Source: Sperchopsis tessellata (taxonomy: Eukaryota > Arthropoda > Insecta > Coleoptera > Hydrophilidae). From it: 28,305 nucleotides of DNA. Of this stretch, positions 1 through 10,834 are shown in pieces. Position numbers and translations under genes: made by a program. The notes below the pieces were generated by a model, which saw only the letters and a list, made by a program, of their open reading frames with translations, searched no databases and was not told where the DNA came from. The DNA is taken from contig JAWQRN010000572.1 in the NCBI GenBank assembly GCA_033557685.1, positions 1 to 28,305 on the forward strand, given 5' to 3'. Positions within the stretch are counted from its first letter, which is position 1; each line of letters starts with the position of its first letter.

Positions 1-946
1 ATATATAGGTCACTCCAATATTGTGCATGTTTCCTTGTTTCATATAAGTTATTGGTACTCATTAGATGACAAATCTCTCTTGAAATTAAAGATGATCATA
101 AAGTGAAAAAACAAAATTAATACGTTTTAGATAAAATTAATTGCACTGCAACATTGAAAAACATAAAAATGGACAGAAAGAACATGAATATATGGTGTAT
201 TTATTTTATTCTCCATAAACTCAGCTCGGTTCTCATAATAAATAATATAATTGGGAAACGGTATGTAAGAACAGTTTAATTATAATTAAATATTCACAAA
301 AATTTAACAAGAAAATGGAAAAAATATAACTACTTTGTTTAATAAATACATTAAGACCATTCACAGTTTTTGTTAAATACAACTAAGTTGTAAAAAGAAT
401 GTAAAGGCAGATGAAATAATTATAGGTTCTTGTTTAGAGAAAACTTAAAAATTATTTAATTAGAATTGATTTATTCATTTAAAAAAATTATAATTTGCAT
501 TAATTTTCATAAGCTTATGGTTATAGAATGAAAGAAAAATACCGAAATGTAGGAGCATGTAAGACACTTTCATCTTTAATTTATTTGATAATATAATTAC
601 TTTTAAATATGAAGCAAAAGTTTTTCAGACTTAAGAAGTTTATTTTGTAAATTGTTTGCTTCAATACTAGTTACTTCTCCTTATAAGGAACTATACATTA
701 ACCGTGTGTCAATCATCTGCCTTTATATTTTTCTAACCTTTGTTGTATAAGAAAATAAATAAATTTTAAATGTGGCATGTTAAACAATGTATCAGAGTCA
801 CTTTAAAGAATTTCATTCAGTTAGTTATTCTTATTTCTGTAGTAACACATACTAACCAAGTAAACAGTCTTAAAATGAAGCTGTCCAAACCTACATTTCC
901 ATAACTGTAAATAGCACTTACATTATTCAATATCAATAATACTTAC
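1..946. other. AT-rich intron of the coiled-coil gene
   Basis: It follows the gtaagt donor of exon 3 on the minus strand. No coding, repeat or RNA signal was recognised; further exons are presumably beyond the left edge. Confidence 0.6.
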
Positions 947-1164
947 TTGTCGCTTTCGAATGACACAATTTCGTTACCCGTGCCAAACAAATCTTCATAT
1001 CCGATCTGATAAAACTGCAGGCCATCCATGTTCCATGAGCCATCTTCACGAATGCGCCGAATAAATTCAAGAAGATTACTGACATCGTTTTGCATATAAT
1101 TCAGTTTCTGGAAATTCTCATCTAGGTTAATGGGAAAATCAAAATCTCTGTATTTTCTCATTAC
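947..1164 (-). CDS. Exon 3 of an unrecognised coiled-coil protein gene
   Basis: An open 218-base exon encodes about 72 residues, starting VMRKYRDFDFP and holding a well-conserved-looking block LLEFIRRIREDG followed by GLQFYQIGYEDLFG. The acceptor ends in ctgtag at 1165 and the donor is gtaagt at 946, both strong. The upstream exon at 8948 ends in phase 0 and this exon begins in phase 0, so the reading continues without a break; it leaves in phase 2, so at least one more coding exon lies left of the window. The methionine at 1161 is internal, not a start. Mixed charged and aromatic residues argue for a soluble protein. I do not recognise the family. Confidence that this is a real exon is high because splice sites, phase and codon quality agree; function is unknown. 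Confidence 0.85.
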
Positions 1165-1518
1165 CTACAGAAATGTTTAAAACAAACAAAAATAAACACA
1201 GCACCATTTTTTAAAAGAGAGTAAATAAAGATTTTCACAGAAATAGCACAGTTAAGAGCAACGATGAAATTAGTTATAAGCTGGCATACAACAATGAATG
1301 AAAATAGTAATAAATAATTACATATTCACAATTAGTAATCCGAACATGAAAAATATTAAATTAACAGTTTTAGATGTACCACGAAATAATCAATTGACAT
1401 GACATTACAAGCTAATTGTTAGTGCATTTAAAAGTTGATTTTATTTTTATTAATAATAATTATTATTGAAAAGAAGTTCTAATTATTACAAGCGATAAAC
1501 ATATAGTGCACTATAACT

Positions 1519-1762
1519 CTGTTGTTTCCAGGTAAAAATCATGTAAAGGCTCTGAAAAGTGCCAGTGCCAGTCTCGCAAGGAACATTTTCAAAGCGAGTG
1601 ATGTTAATTCAATGAATGAATGTTGAGTTCATTCATTGAAGTAACATCATTCGCCTTGTAAATATCCCTTGTAACAGTGGACGAAACATCAACACTTTGC
1701 AAAACCTCCACACCTTGAAACAACATTCATATAGATAAAAACCTTGGAAGTCTATTACATTT
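1519..1762. repeat. Repeat R1: foldback (inverted) copy of the R family
   Basis: A 27-base near-perfect hairpin (arms 1594-1620 and 1628-1654, two mismatches, 7-base loop tgttgag) sits at the centre of a longer imperfect palindrome reaching roughly 1519 on the left and 1735 on the right. The left half shares AGGCTCTGAAAAGTGC with the repeat at 7251. The right half, read on the minus strand, shares GACTTCC...ATATGAAT with that same repeat and GATGTTTCGTCC with R4. It therefore looks like two head-to-head halves of one repeat family. Confidence 0.7.
1594..1654. repeat. Perfect-core hairpin, 27-bp arms
   Basis: Left arm 1594-1620 and right arm 1628-1654 are reverse complements except for two positions, with the loop tgttgag between them. 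A transcript from either strand would form a very stable stem. It lies inside R1. Confidence 0.9.
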
Positions 1763-1939
1763 AATGGTCATATTTATTAATGCCGGTGGGCTCAAACAAT
1801 TGAGATATAATAATATAAAGTTCTTACAACAAATATATCTGCTACCACTCACAAAATATTTGTGAGATACAGTTTTGGTCTTTTCATTATCAATTTTATA
1901 TTGTTCTTTTTTTATTATTTCAAAAGCTGTTAGCTATTG

Positions 1940-3283
1940 ATATATATATATATATTTTTTTTATTACTACATTTTCCGTACAATCTGTCAATAAGACAAT
2001 AAGTATTATGCATAACTTAAGTAACAAGTTAGAAGATTTCCCACTGGAATCCCTGCATTCAATACACTATTAAATCTGTTTGACAGGTCTGACGGTTTAA
2101 AACGTTTCAAGCCCCTTGGCTCATTTGACGGATGCATCAACCTATTTGCAACTTTTTGGGGTGCGCTTCAATTATTTCACTGTACTTACCACTGACTTTT
2201 TGTATTTCCTCTTTTACAGAGGGTAAGCATAAATCTTTCTGTATGGTTGTATTTGGTACATACCAGGGTGCATTTGTTATTAGTCTTAGCACTTTTTTTT
2301 GAAATCGCTGTAGTATTTCTATGTTTGAGTTACTGGCTGATCCCCAGAGTTGGATGCCATAGGTCCAAATTGGCTTCAGGGAGGTTTTATATATTAATAT
2401 TTTATTTCCCATTGTTAGTTAAGATTTCCTGCCTATCATCCAGTAGATACTACTTAATTTCAGCCCAAATTGTTTTCTTTTCGTAAATATGTGATTTCTC
2501 CAGTTAAGCCGCCGAGGTGCAGGCCTAGGTATTTTGCACTTTCTGAATGCTGAATTTGCTTTCCATTTAGGGTTACTGCTGGGCAATTGTCCTTTTTCAA
2601 AGTAATTGTAACATGGATAGACTTCATTTTTTTTAGCCACTTTTGGATTTTGTCCAAGTTGGTTTCAATGTGCTTTGAAGCCATTATTGGTGTGCGAATG
2701 TTGCGGTTGATGTTAGTCTTGTTGTTGGTAAGCAGATAAAATATGGGCCCTAGTACACTTCTCTATGGTACACCTGCTAGTATTGGTTGCAAATCAGTGT
2801 ATTCATTTTCATACTTCACCAGGAAGTGCCTGTTCAATAGATAGGATTTTATTATTTCTTAAATGTGGTAAGGTAGTAGTTTCTTCAATTTGTAGCATAA
2901 TCCTGTATGCCACACCCTGTCCAAGTCCTGAGCTATATCCAGAAAAGCGGCTGGCCCTTCTAACTTATTGTAGATTTGTTCGATTGTACTGTGCCGATTT
3001 CTAAATCCATACTGGTGGTCTGGGATTATTTTTTCCGTATCCAAGATCGGTTTGATTCTTTTGAGGAGTACCCTCTCAAACACCTTTGTCAGGGCTGGTA
3101 GTATACTTATTGGTCTGTAGGAAGTGACTTCATGTAGTGGTTTTCCCAGTTTTGGCAAGTTTATAATTTGTGCTATTTTCCATTAGTTTGGGAAGTAGCT
3201 AGTTCTAATAATGGCATTGAAGATTTGGGTGATGGCTTTAGTTGCTTTGGTAGGCAGCTCTAGTAGATTTTTTCCCGTGATCA
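1940..3283 (-). mobile_element. Jockey-type LINE relic A (RT to 3' end)
   Basis: Minus-strand remains of a non-LTR retrotransposon ORF2, broken into several frames. Reading from 3283 leftward: ITGKNLLELPTKAT, FNAIIRTSYFPN, a stop, then the RT fingers block LHEVTSYRPISILPALTKVF, IIPDHQYGFRNRHSTIEQ, and a palm piece AAFLDIAQDLDRVWH in which the usual AFD is LD. The FADD catalytic box is missing from the degraded stretch 2700-2850. The thumb follows (KIQKWLKK, AKYLGLHLGG) and then the conserved tail LKPIWTYGIQLWGSAS, APWYVPN. After a frameshift, a further NEPRGLKRFKPSDL leads to the stop. The 3' end has an A-rich and (TA)n tail at about 1940-1967. The element is dead and lies antisense in the host intron sense of the plus strand, that is, in the same orientation as the coiled-coil gene. 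Confidence 0.9.
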
Positions 3284-3424
3284 TATATATATACCACGGT
3301 ATACCATTACACCCTACCTTGGGATCTACCCAACAAGAGTTAAATATATCATTTTCAGCAATGGATAAGTATATTTCTCAGATGCTAAAATGTATACAAT
3401 AGTTTTCTCACATTTTTATTAAAT

Positions 3425-3712
3425 TATCACCAGTATCACTCCAAGATATCTTATTTGTTCTTTTTTGTATAGCTATTATGCATATGTATTCATTACTATT
3501 TGTGTTTCAGGCAGAAAAGTCGGGCTGTGTTTTCTCTACAGGCGTGAAAGATACAAAATAAGATTTTTCTTTATTTAACACTAAAAGATTTTTATATTCA
3601 TCCCACTGTTTTTTGGTCACAATCAAAACTAGTATAGATTTTTTTCAAGTCACTTCCCTAGAGTCCTCAAAAAGAACAACAGAATCATCCACATATGATA
3701 CTTTCCCAGTTG
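3425..3712 (-). pseudogene. LINE reverse-transcriptase scrap (palm and thumb)
   Basis: Minus-strand reading shows TGKVSYVDDSVVLFEDS, which is the RT catalytic box (YVDD in place of the more usual YADD or FADD). It is followed by KNLLVLNKEKSYFVSFTP, the block that follows the catalytic box in Jockey/CR1-type RTs, and, in another frame at 3425-3455, QIRYLGVIL, the standard thumb motif. One in-frame stop and one frameshift are present. It has the same orientation as relic A but repeats a domain that A also covers, so it is a separate insertion. Confidence 0.8.
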
Positions 3713-4954
3713 TCACTTAAAATTCCATATCATTTTTTAAATTTACACGTTTAGTTTTTAATACATTAAAACTAGTTGCTTACTATCTACTATATACTAT
3801 TTGTTATATTGACAATAGTATATGTGTATAGAATAATCGTATAGTTGAACTTTTATTAACAACATATTTAACATTAATAATATGCTTTACTGAGGTCAAC
3901 ATAAAAAATATTAAATGTTAATAATATTCCATACAAATTTAATTCAAAAATTATGTAATAAGAAAATAATCAAGCAAAGTCATCAGCTCGCTCTACAAAA
4001 CTAAAGACCGCACAGTTTAATAAAAATACAAGGACAAACAAATTTGAAGTTAAAATTTCCAATAAATTCTCTAAAAGCAATCTTAAAACAATTAAAATTT
4101 ATCTGAAAAATGTTCTAACTAGAGACTTGCTTAACTAAGCTCTCGATGAATCACCAACAAACATGTTAAAAATATAAAAAAATAGTAACAAGCATTTAAT
4201 TAATAATTAACTTAAACAACTAAAATAAATATCTGAAATATAAACAATTGTTTTAATTCATCTGTTCATTGCTTGAACCATTCACTTCATTGTGAAAAAT
4301 AGTTCTCTAATTGATATACAATTATTTCCTACCACTTAGAACCATCCCTACTGCACCACATTTGTCATATGTTTGTCAAGTATGGCTTACTTGATCTCAT
4401 ATTTGAAAGCAAAGCTACATTTATATCTTTCTATTCCATTGTATTCACAAATGATGTCCATGTAATAATAATGAAAAATTTTATTAGAATACATGAAAAT
4501 ACAGCATATAAATGTGACCATTAGGATATCTGCCTATCAGGCCATAACTTGAGTCTCCCTTGTCATGTAAAAACCCGAGCACAACATTTTTCCTTCGTGG
4601 CCTACCCACCACATATACACCATCTTAACAAATTAACACATATATAAAGAACAAATGAACAACCCTTAATATTAATAAGAATATAAGCATGTAGGTATAC
4701 TTAAAAATACAACGTCAAAAGCATACTGAACATCAAATAACAAGAGCCACGATGGCACCCACAGTTCACACTGTCCTCCTTAAAGAAGGTATGCCTTCGT
4801 TTGGTATTTAAATGAGTTGGGCATAAACCGCTTGAACCTCCCCTACACCATTTTAAATAAAGGAAATACTATATGAAAATTAAACATGAACAATATATTT
4901 TCTATACCTAGGATGTTCGTAAGTTTTAACAATATTTATTTAACAATAGACATG

Positions 4955-5910
4955 ATAAACGCTCTGTTAACGACTATTACCAAAGATGAATAAAGTAAGA
5001 ATTTCTGAATCCTATTAGAAAAATAGGGTCCATTAACATCTCAAAAATTTATTAATTACAAAAGCCAGTGGATTTACAATGCATTCTTCAACTGCTTTTA
5101 ATATAAAAGTTGACATTTCATAAGTATCTTATGTTTTCCATAGTTTTTATAATCTTTGAAATTTCTTCCGTTGTTATCAAATCAATAAACATAGATTCAA
5201 CTATGGTTTCGTTCATTAAATCCATAGGATTCACAGTAACTGGTTTACAAGGTTGACATGCTCTGCGAAGAATTTGTTAAAATCATTTGATGTTGGTTCC
5301 AGGCTGCCTTTTGTGTATTTGATTAGTCTGTATATACTTGGTATATAAAGCTTGCTTGGCTTTGACAAGTTCTTTTATATATGTGGATTTTAGACTTCTA
5401 TACATCCAGTTGACTCTTCGATTTCGCCAATGTATCATTAAATCATTTAACCTTAGAAGTTTGTTCTACGTTTGGTTTAATTTTTTCTGGAAATGCTTCA
5501 TTCAATGCTGTGTTGAATATTGTATGAAACTCAGTATAAGTATCTATTTGATCTATCTCGTAAACCGTATTCCAGTTTATTTTGTCCAGCAGTTGTTTAA
5601 AAGTTTCAATCGCCTGGATCCCCAAATTTCTGGTTTTAATATATTCTTTCTTGTTTTTTGGTTCATTAACTTTTAGTAGAATCTGCTGCCCCAAGTGGTC
5701 TGCTAGATGGAGATATATATTGTTTGCTTTGTAATGTTCATTAGCTATGTTTAAGAAGACATTGTTTATACATCTGGCTGAATTTAGCGTTACTTTGGAG
5801 GGTTCACTAAATGCATAAATATGACCACACATTAGCATAGTTTCTAAAAAGTGTTTGGATGATTTGTTTCTTTCCAATATGCTTACATTGAAATCACCAG
5901 CCAGCAATAT
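4955..5910 (-). mobile_element. LINE relic B, downstream part: endonuclease, linker and RT start
   Basis: The longest frame (5443-5907) starts LLAGDFNVSILERNKS, the AP-endonuclease GDFN motif, and continues to LHLADHLGQ, where SDH would be expected in active enzymes (here ADH). Then comes the EN-RT linker RNRRVNWMYRSLKSTYIKE and YTKYIQ (about 5330-5440), and further left ITTEEISKIIKTMEN and VEECIVNPLAFVINKF (about 5045-5190), which resemble the start of the RT fingers. Frames are broken by stops. The upstream end is cut precisely where a mariner has inserted (TA at 5911-5912), and the same endonuclease resumes beyond the mariner at about 7080. The clade is Jockey/CR1-like. Confidence 0.85.
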
Positions 5911-5912
5911 TA

Positions 5913-7076
5913 CCAGGTCTGTAAATATGAAACCGGAATTTGCTCATAGATGACTCTAGTTGTCAATGTAGTGACTGTTAAACCGCGCCATTGGCGCCTT
6001 TTCTTGTGTTTACATTTGTCAAAGACTTTTAACTCAAAACAATACAAGTTTCATACAACAACACATTTTATCATAGCGTTGAACATGTTGAATTTTGTGC
6101 CTGAAAACTACGCCTGAAAAGTGGCGATTTTGACACAAGAAACGAAGAATGTGAAAGGCCACCTAGAAAGTTTGAAGAAGCCGAATTGCAAGCATTTTTG
6201 GATGAGGATGTTGCTCAAACCCACCAACTCGTGGATAAATTAAATGAGACACGGGAAGCCGTCTCCATACTTTTGAAAGTCATGAGACAGATCCAGAAGG
6301 TGGGAAAATGAGTTCCACATGAACTGAATGAAAGACGGCAGGAAAACCAAAAAACCATTTGCAAAATGCTGCTCGCAAGGTACAAAAGAAAATCATTTCT
6401 CCATCGAATTGTGACTGGTGATGAGAAATGGATATATAGAATCCTAAGTGTAAAAGATCATGAATAACTCCAAGCAAACCAGCAACATATCGCTATGGAT
6501 GGAAGACAATGCTGTGTTTGGTGGGATCAGAAGGGTGTTTTTTATTATGAGATGCTTATACCTGGCGAAACCGTTAATACTGAACGCAACCGACAAGAAA
6601 TGATGGATTTGAACAAAGCATTGCGTGAAAAACGACCAGAATAATCAAACCCAACAACTCGTGGATCAATTAAATGAGACACGGGAAGCAGTCTCCATAC
6701 TTTTGAAAGCCATGAGAAAGATCCAGAAGGTGGGAAAATGAGTTCCATATGAACTGTATGAAAGACAGCAGGAAAACAAAAAAACCATTTGCAAGATGCT
6801 GCTCGCCAGGTACAAAAGAAAATCATTTCTCCATCGAATTGTGACTGGCGATGAGAAATGGATATATAGAATCCTAAGCGTAAAAGATCATGAGTAACTC
6901 CAAGCAAACCAGCAACATATCGCTATGGATAGAAGACAATGCTCTGTGTTTGGTGGGATCAGAAGGGTGTTTTTTATCATGAGCTGCTTATACCTGGCGA
7001 AACCATTAATACTGAACGCAACCGACAACAAATGATGGATGTGAACAAAGCATTGTGTGAAAAACGACCAGAATAA
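5913..7076 (+). mobile_element. Mariner element M1 (mauritiana-type), 3'-truncated, with internal duplication
   Basis: It starts with the target TA (5911-5912) and a terminal inverted repeat CCAGGTCTGTAAATATGAAA, which recurs at 28083. The transposase relic on the plus strand reads SGDFDTRNEECERP-like residues in a shifted frame, then EAELQAFLDEDVAQTHQQLV, KIQKVGK followed by a stop, LLARYKRKSFLHRIVTGDEK (first catalytic Asp region), CVWWDQKGVFYYEMLIPGET and ALREKRPE followed by a stop. The part after KRPE, holding the other two catalytic Asp residues and the 3' terminal repeat, is missing. A segment of about 430 bases is then repeated in tandem. It is inserted in the endonuclease of LINE relic B, so it is younger than that LINE. 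Confidence 0.9.
6215..7076 (+). repeat. Tandem duplication of about 430 bp inside mariner M1
   Basis: Copy 1 is about 6215-6644 and copy 2 about 6645-7076. By eye they differ at roughly 21 substitutions plus one 2-base insertion (CT in copy 2 near 6943), about 95% identity. Both copies share the same stop codons (after GKIQKVGK and after KDHE) and both end at the same truncation point GACCAGAATAAT, so duplication followed the decay and 3' truncation of the element. Confidence 0.92.
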
Positions 7077-8005
7077 TTTTCTATTATTTTGCCTAGCATA
7101 ATGTTAATTTTTTCCATAAATAAATCTTCAAAACCCTGAGGTGATATATATATATATATATTCTTCGTGGAATTTGTTCACTAGCAAATACGGAGCTCCT
7201 ATTTTCTTGTTTTTTTATATAATGAAATACCATGCCAATTAAATGTATTAGACTTCCACGGTTATTATCTGTATGAATATTGATTCCGGGTAGAAACCGT
7301 GTAGAGGCTCTGATAAGTGCTTCCACCCGGAATGCTCTAATCAACAATCCTTCAGACTTTAATCTATTACAGCACTAACTCTATTGTTTGGACCCCCGCG
7401 ACTTCTTACAAGATTCCATTCGTCAGAATCTCTTGTGCTTGGCACTTGCTGTTTTTTTAATTATGATTGACTTCCTTTATAGGTTTAGGTTGAGGGTTCT
7501 TCGTATTAGTTTTCTGATCTTTAAGTCTGTCTGGGTGAGTTTGATTTTCGGTTAAGCTATTTCTGTCAGAACTTAATTCTGTAACCAGGACTTAGATGTC
7601 AGTTTGCTACTGTTAAACAACTTGATCATATCAGTGTTGCATTTCTTTAAGTTTTTTACATCCATCTTCAATGACTTAATTTCATGGATTAAATATTTTT
7701 TTCTATAATTTTATCTAAAATATCCTGGATTTCTTTGGGAATCGATTTTTCTTTCTTAGAGGCCTCAGACATAGTTTTACTTTTTGGATACAATTGTCGC
7801 AATGAAATATTAAAGAGAGTTTTTGCAACTCTATTGCTCTTATCTCTGTGTAAGAGAGCTTTGTACGCTCTACACATGACTGAGCTTTGCGTCCATCACA
7901 ACTGAAATACTTGCGTTTTTCATCAGAAATTTTGCATCCAGAGTATTTCATTTTTAAACCTATGTTTATCATAATTTCCTCAATACACACTTGTCCTTTA
8001 ACAGG
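7077..8005 (-). mobile_element. LINE relic B, upstream part: endonuclease start and ORF1 zinc-finger remnant
   Basis: Minus strand. At 7080-7140 the reading PQGFEDLFMEKINIMLGKII is the stretch that normally precedes the GDFN of the endonuclease, so this continues relic B across the mariner. Further right, 7340-7990 looks like the ORF1 (gag-like) protein: KYFSCDGRKAQSCVERTKLS, TEIRAIELQKLSLIFHCDNC, then a basic coiled stretch and DSDEWNLVRSRGG. The Cys-rich block resembles the PHD-like finger of Jockey-group ORF1 proteins with two metal ligands mutated. Copy R2 of the repeat family (7251-7330) and a (TA)n run at 7143-7160 interrupt it. Whether ORF1 and endonuclease belong to one insertion is inferred from order and strand. 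Confidence 0.7.
7251..7335 (+). repeat. Repeat R2: copy of the R family
   Basis: It begins GACTTCCACGG, continues TTATTATCTGTATGAAT and then CCGGGTAGAAACCGTGTAGA and GGCTCTGATAAGTGC. It shares its first block with R4 (17737) and with the right arm of R1 read in reverse, and its last block with the left arm of R1. It lacks the GGAC...GAAAC segment seen in R1, R3 and R4. Confidence 0.65.
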
Positions 8006-8947
8006 TAAACAATCTCTATAACAATTCTTTCTATGTTCTTTTCTTTTTTATTTTGTGCACCATTCAACTTTTTTCTTCAATTAAATATCCTATTAAACTG
8101 CTTTTTCTGTATAAAAAAACTATTCTACTTGCACGTATATGAGTCTGTGTACTATGCAATTTAAGTTGGTTCAGCCGCCAACAGTCCTAAAAAGCTTTGG
8201 CAGCTTTGAAATAACTTCAAATATATCGACAAAAAAACTTGATTACTTACATAAGTAACAAATACGGTATAGACTGTATAGTCAATTACTTTGATGACTT
8301 CAATTACTTTGATAACTAATTACTTGATTACCAAATCTCGAATATAAAGTAACGAATACGAATGCATATAATGAGTACCTAGGAACAAACACATTCAGAA
8401 AATTAAAAAATCAAAACTAATACTTATAGTTACCCTAATTTGACCATCTCAAATACATACACCTATTTATATATTTTCAACATATAAAATTATTATTTAT
8501 ATTATTATATCCATGATTTATGCTGGCAGAAATAGAATAGAGATATGTAAATGAACTCTCCATCTTAGGTTGAGGTCAAATATAAATTATTTCTCTAACC
8601 TTCACAGTGAGTTTAACGATAAATAATTGCCAAGAACTTTTATTAATATTCCACGAAAGCAAAATCACCCATACAAGGAATCACTTGAAGTCCATTTGAG
8701 GGAATCTATTATAACTGACATTTAATTATATCGAGACTGTTTTTTAATGGCAACACAAACCCTTATATTTTAAAAATAACCAAATACAAAAGCGTCATTG
8801 AAAAAGGTTTAGTAGCAATGGTAAATAACAAACAAAAGCACAATTTTCATTAGATGTGTAAATAATGCATAAAATGAGGTAATATAACCACCTGATTAAA
8901 TTACATTACAATCATGCAAGCGTTTTACAACTGTAAAATGTATTTAC

Positions 8948-9100
8948 CTCATAGGTTAAGCTGGCATTGGCTCTGACTTTTTCTTCAAGCATCCTTACAC
9001 GTTCTGTTGCTTCCAATTCTAATTCTTCAACAGCTCTAACTAGTAATTCATTTTGATTCGTCAGGTCACGTATCCATTCATGTTGAAGTTTAAGTTTCGC
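8948..9100 (-). CDS. Exon 2 of the coiled-coil protein gene
   Basis: A 153-base exon of exactly 51 codons (phase 0 at both ends) encodes AKLKLQHEWIRDLTNQNELL, then a strongly heptad-like stretch VRAVEELELEATERVRMLEE and the tail KVRANASLTYE. The pattern of leucine, valine and isoleucine at a and d positions with charged residues between is a classic coiled coil, probably a dimerisation or scaffold helix. It is too short for a typical ORF scan because the frame is bounded by introns. The acceptor is tttatag at 9101 and the donor is gtaaat at 8947. It joins exon 1 (ending GGDCSQ) and exon 3 (starting VMRKY) without a frame change. The family was not recognised; several centrosomal or trafficking coiled-coil proteins would look like this. 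Confidence 0.85.
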
Positions 9101-10624
9101 CTATAAAGACAAAAGCTGGTAATGCCATAAATTGGTCAATAAAAACTAAAAAGACTTTTGTAAGATTTTTTTTAACACAGCTTGCTCATCGAATACCTGC
9201 TCTGCTACCTTTATTTTTATTTTTAAATGTAAGATTTTGCCAATTCAGTGATGTGCCTTACGCGTTAGATTGAATTGTCATAGAATTGAGTGTAAACTCA
9301 GTAGTAGGTAACAACCCAACACATTTTCAAAATAGCCAGCAAGGAGCTATACAAAGTAGAAACGAAAAAAAGACAAAAGATATGATTGTTTAACTATAAT
9401 TGCAGATATATTAAGCAAAAATCGCAAAATAAGAATCAAACTTAAAAGAAACATAGTAAAAAGCTAAATAAACTGAATTGAAAAGACATAAAATTGTATC
9501 TGTACAACAGTGAAACAGAAGCTTTTCTTAAAAACTCTTTTTAGGCTTCTAGTCCCATAAAGCATGTAACTAACATTGTACAATTAATTACATATAAATT
9601 AAATAATTATTATAACTACCATAAATTAATGCAGATAAATTATTATTATGTCAAATAAGTTTTTATTCGGGTTGTCAACTCTCCAAATTTTATAGGATGT
9701 CTCCTGGATTAGGATTAGCTGAGAAAAGAAAACTACCCAGATTCGTAACATTTGGGATTCGTAACATTTGTAAATTCAGTAATTAAACTATCTTTATTTT
9801 GCAACATTTAGTAACGGCAATACAAATACTGCATTATTTTTGAATAATGCCATTTATACAATCTCTTAAACCTGAAACCATCATTGCTGTCTGAATTTTA
9901 GCAGTAGTAATACTTTGGAAAATACTGTTTCTCATGACTGTACTAGTATTTCTCCTGGAATGGAAGACTTAAAAGTGATCAATCTTAAATTCTATTACTC
10001 AAGGTAATCCAACTCTGTATATTAGTGATGCCGAATAAGCAGAGTAACATTTTCTTCAAAGCAATAAATTAAATTCGATTAAAACTTTAGTACAGTAGTA
10101 CATAAGTGAAGATTGTTGATGTTGGTGATATAATTATAGATCAACTGTTACTGACAGGCCTATCCTAGGTTACGTGTGGAGCCCTATATAGTTTTCATCT
10201 AAATCAATTCCAATTGCCAACATATGTTTTCACTAATGATACCCACTAAGAATTATATATTTGGCTAAACTGAGTTTCTTCAGAGATATTTGCTCAACCT
10301 TAACTATAATAGATACCTACAATTAATTGTCGATAAGAGATAATATAAAATATGTGGGGCTCTTTATCAATGACATCATCACTTGGGTGTTATACATTCG
10401 AAAGTAAGAATTACTCTGCATAACATAATACAGAAAATCTAATTTAAGATGGCATTGCCTTATGTTCTCTGTTCTAATATTTATAAATATAAATTTAAGA
10501 TACTATGGCATTATTATTATTGTCAACATTTTCAAAGAACGCGGTATAAAAAGTGCGCATGCGTCAAGAAGAAGCTGTCAAAACACCACACCCACACATG
10601 CCTTAAATATTCATATTTGTGCAC
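9101..10624 (-). other. Intron 1 of the coiled-coil gene (1524 bases)
   Basis: GT-AG intron between exons 1 and 2. It is AT-rich with no recognisable transposon or coding remnant. A near-direct short repeat (ttcgtaacatttg, twice within 9740-9770) is the only local structure seen. Confidence 0.75.
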
Positions 10625-10834
10625 CTGAGAGCAATCTCCACCGGCGATAGAGTCGATTTGAATCATCTTCTCTTCATATAACTCCTTAAATTCGTTGATA
10701 ATGCGCAAAGTCTTTGTCTCGCCACATTTTCCACCATTGACAGGAACTTCGCAGCCATTGGGCCCATACTGTCTGGCTACTGGACCAATTTGTTGTTGAT
10801 TTTCCCGTTGAAACGCACCACTGCTGCTGTACAT
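10625..10834 (-). CDS. Exon 1 with start codon of the coiled-coil protein gene
   Basis: Seventy codons from an ATG at 10834: MYSSSGAFQRENQQQIG, a Gly/Pro/Asn-rich, probably disordered head, then a helical stretch KTLRIINEFKELYEEKMIQI and the end DSIAGGDCSQ. The start was chosen because the next in-frame upstream candidate is a GTG at 10852, which is not plausible in an insect, and because A occupies the -3 position. The donor after the glutamine codon is gtgcac, an acceptable though not optimal site, in phase 0. The helix leads straight into the coiled coil of exon 2, which supports one continuous N-terminal head plus coiled-coil design. Codon use is balanced and GC is clearly higher than in the flanks. 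A non-coding 5' exon further upstream is possible. The protein was not recognised. Confidence 0.8.

Larger units (their letters stand above)
1165..8947 (-). other. Intron 2 of the coiled-coil gene (7783 bases), transposon-filled
   Basis: It is bounded by a gtaaat donor at 8947 and a ctgtag acceptor at 1165. It holds repeat R1, three LINE relics and a mariner, listed separately. The stretches 3713-4950 and 8001-8947 show no readable coding. Within 4441-4860 there is a slightly more GC-rich patch without coding potential on either strand, possibly an unrecognised repeat. Confidence 0.8.

Noticed and set aside
6280..6907. Two minus-strand frames with nearly the same protein (at 6280-6477 and 6545-6907)
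   Set aside because: They are the antisense of the tandemly duplicated mariner segment; the plus strand carries the recognisable transposase motifs.
7143..7160. TA repeat as possible regulatory or origin element
   Set aside because: Simple microsatellite, like those at 1939-1958 and 3284-3293, at the edge of transposon remnants.
10462..10650. Plus-strand frame overlapping exon 1 of the coiled-coil gene
   Set aside because: Antisense shadow; the minus strand has the start context, the donor site and the coiled-coil continuation.
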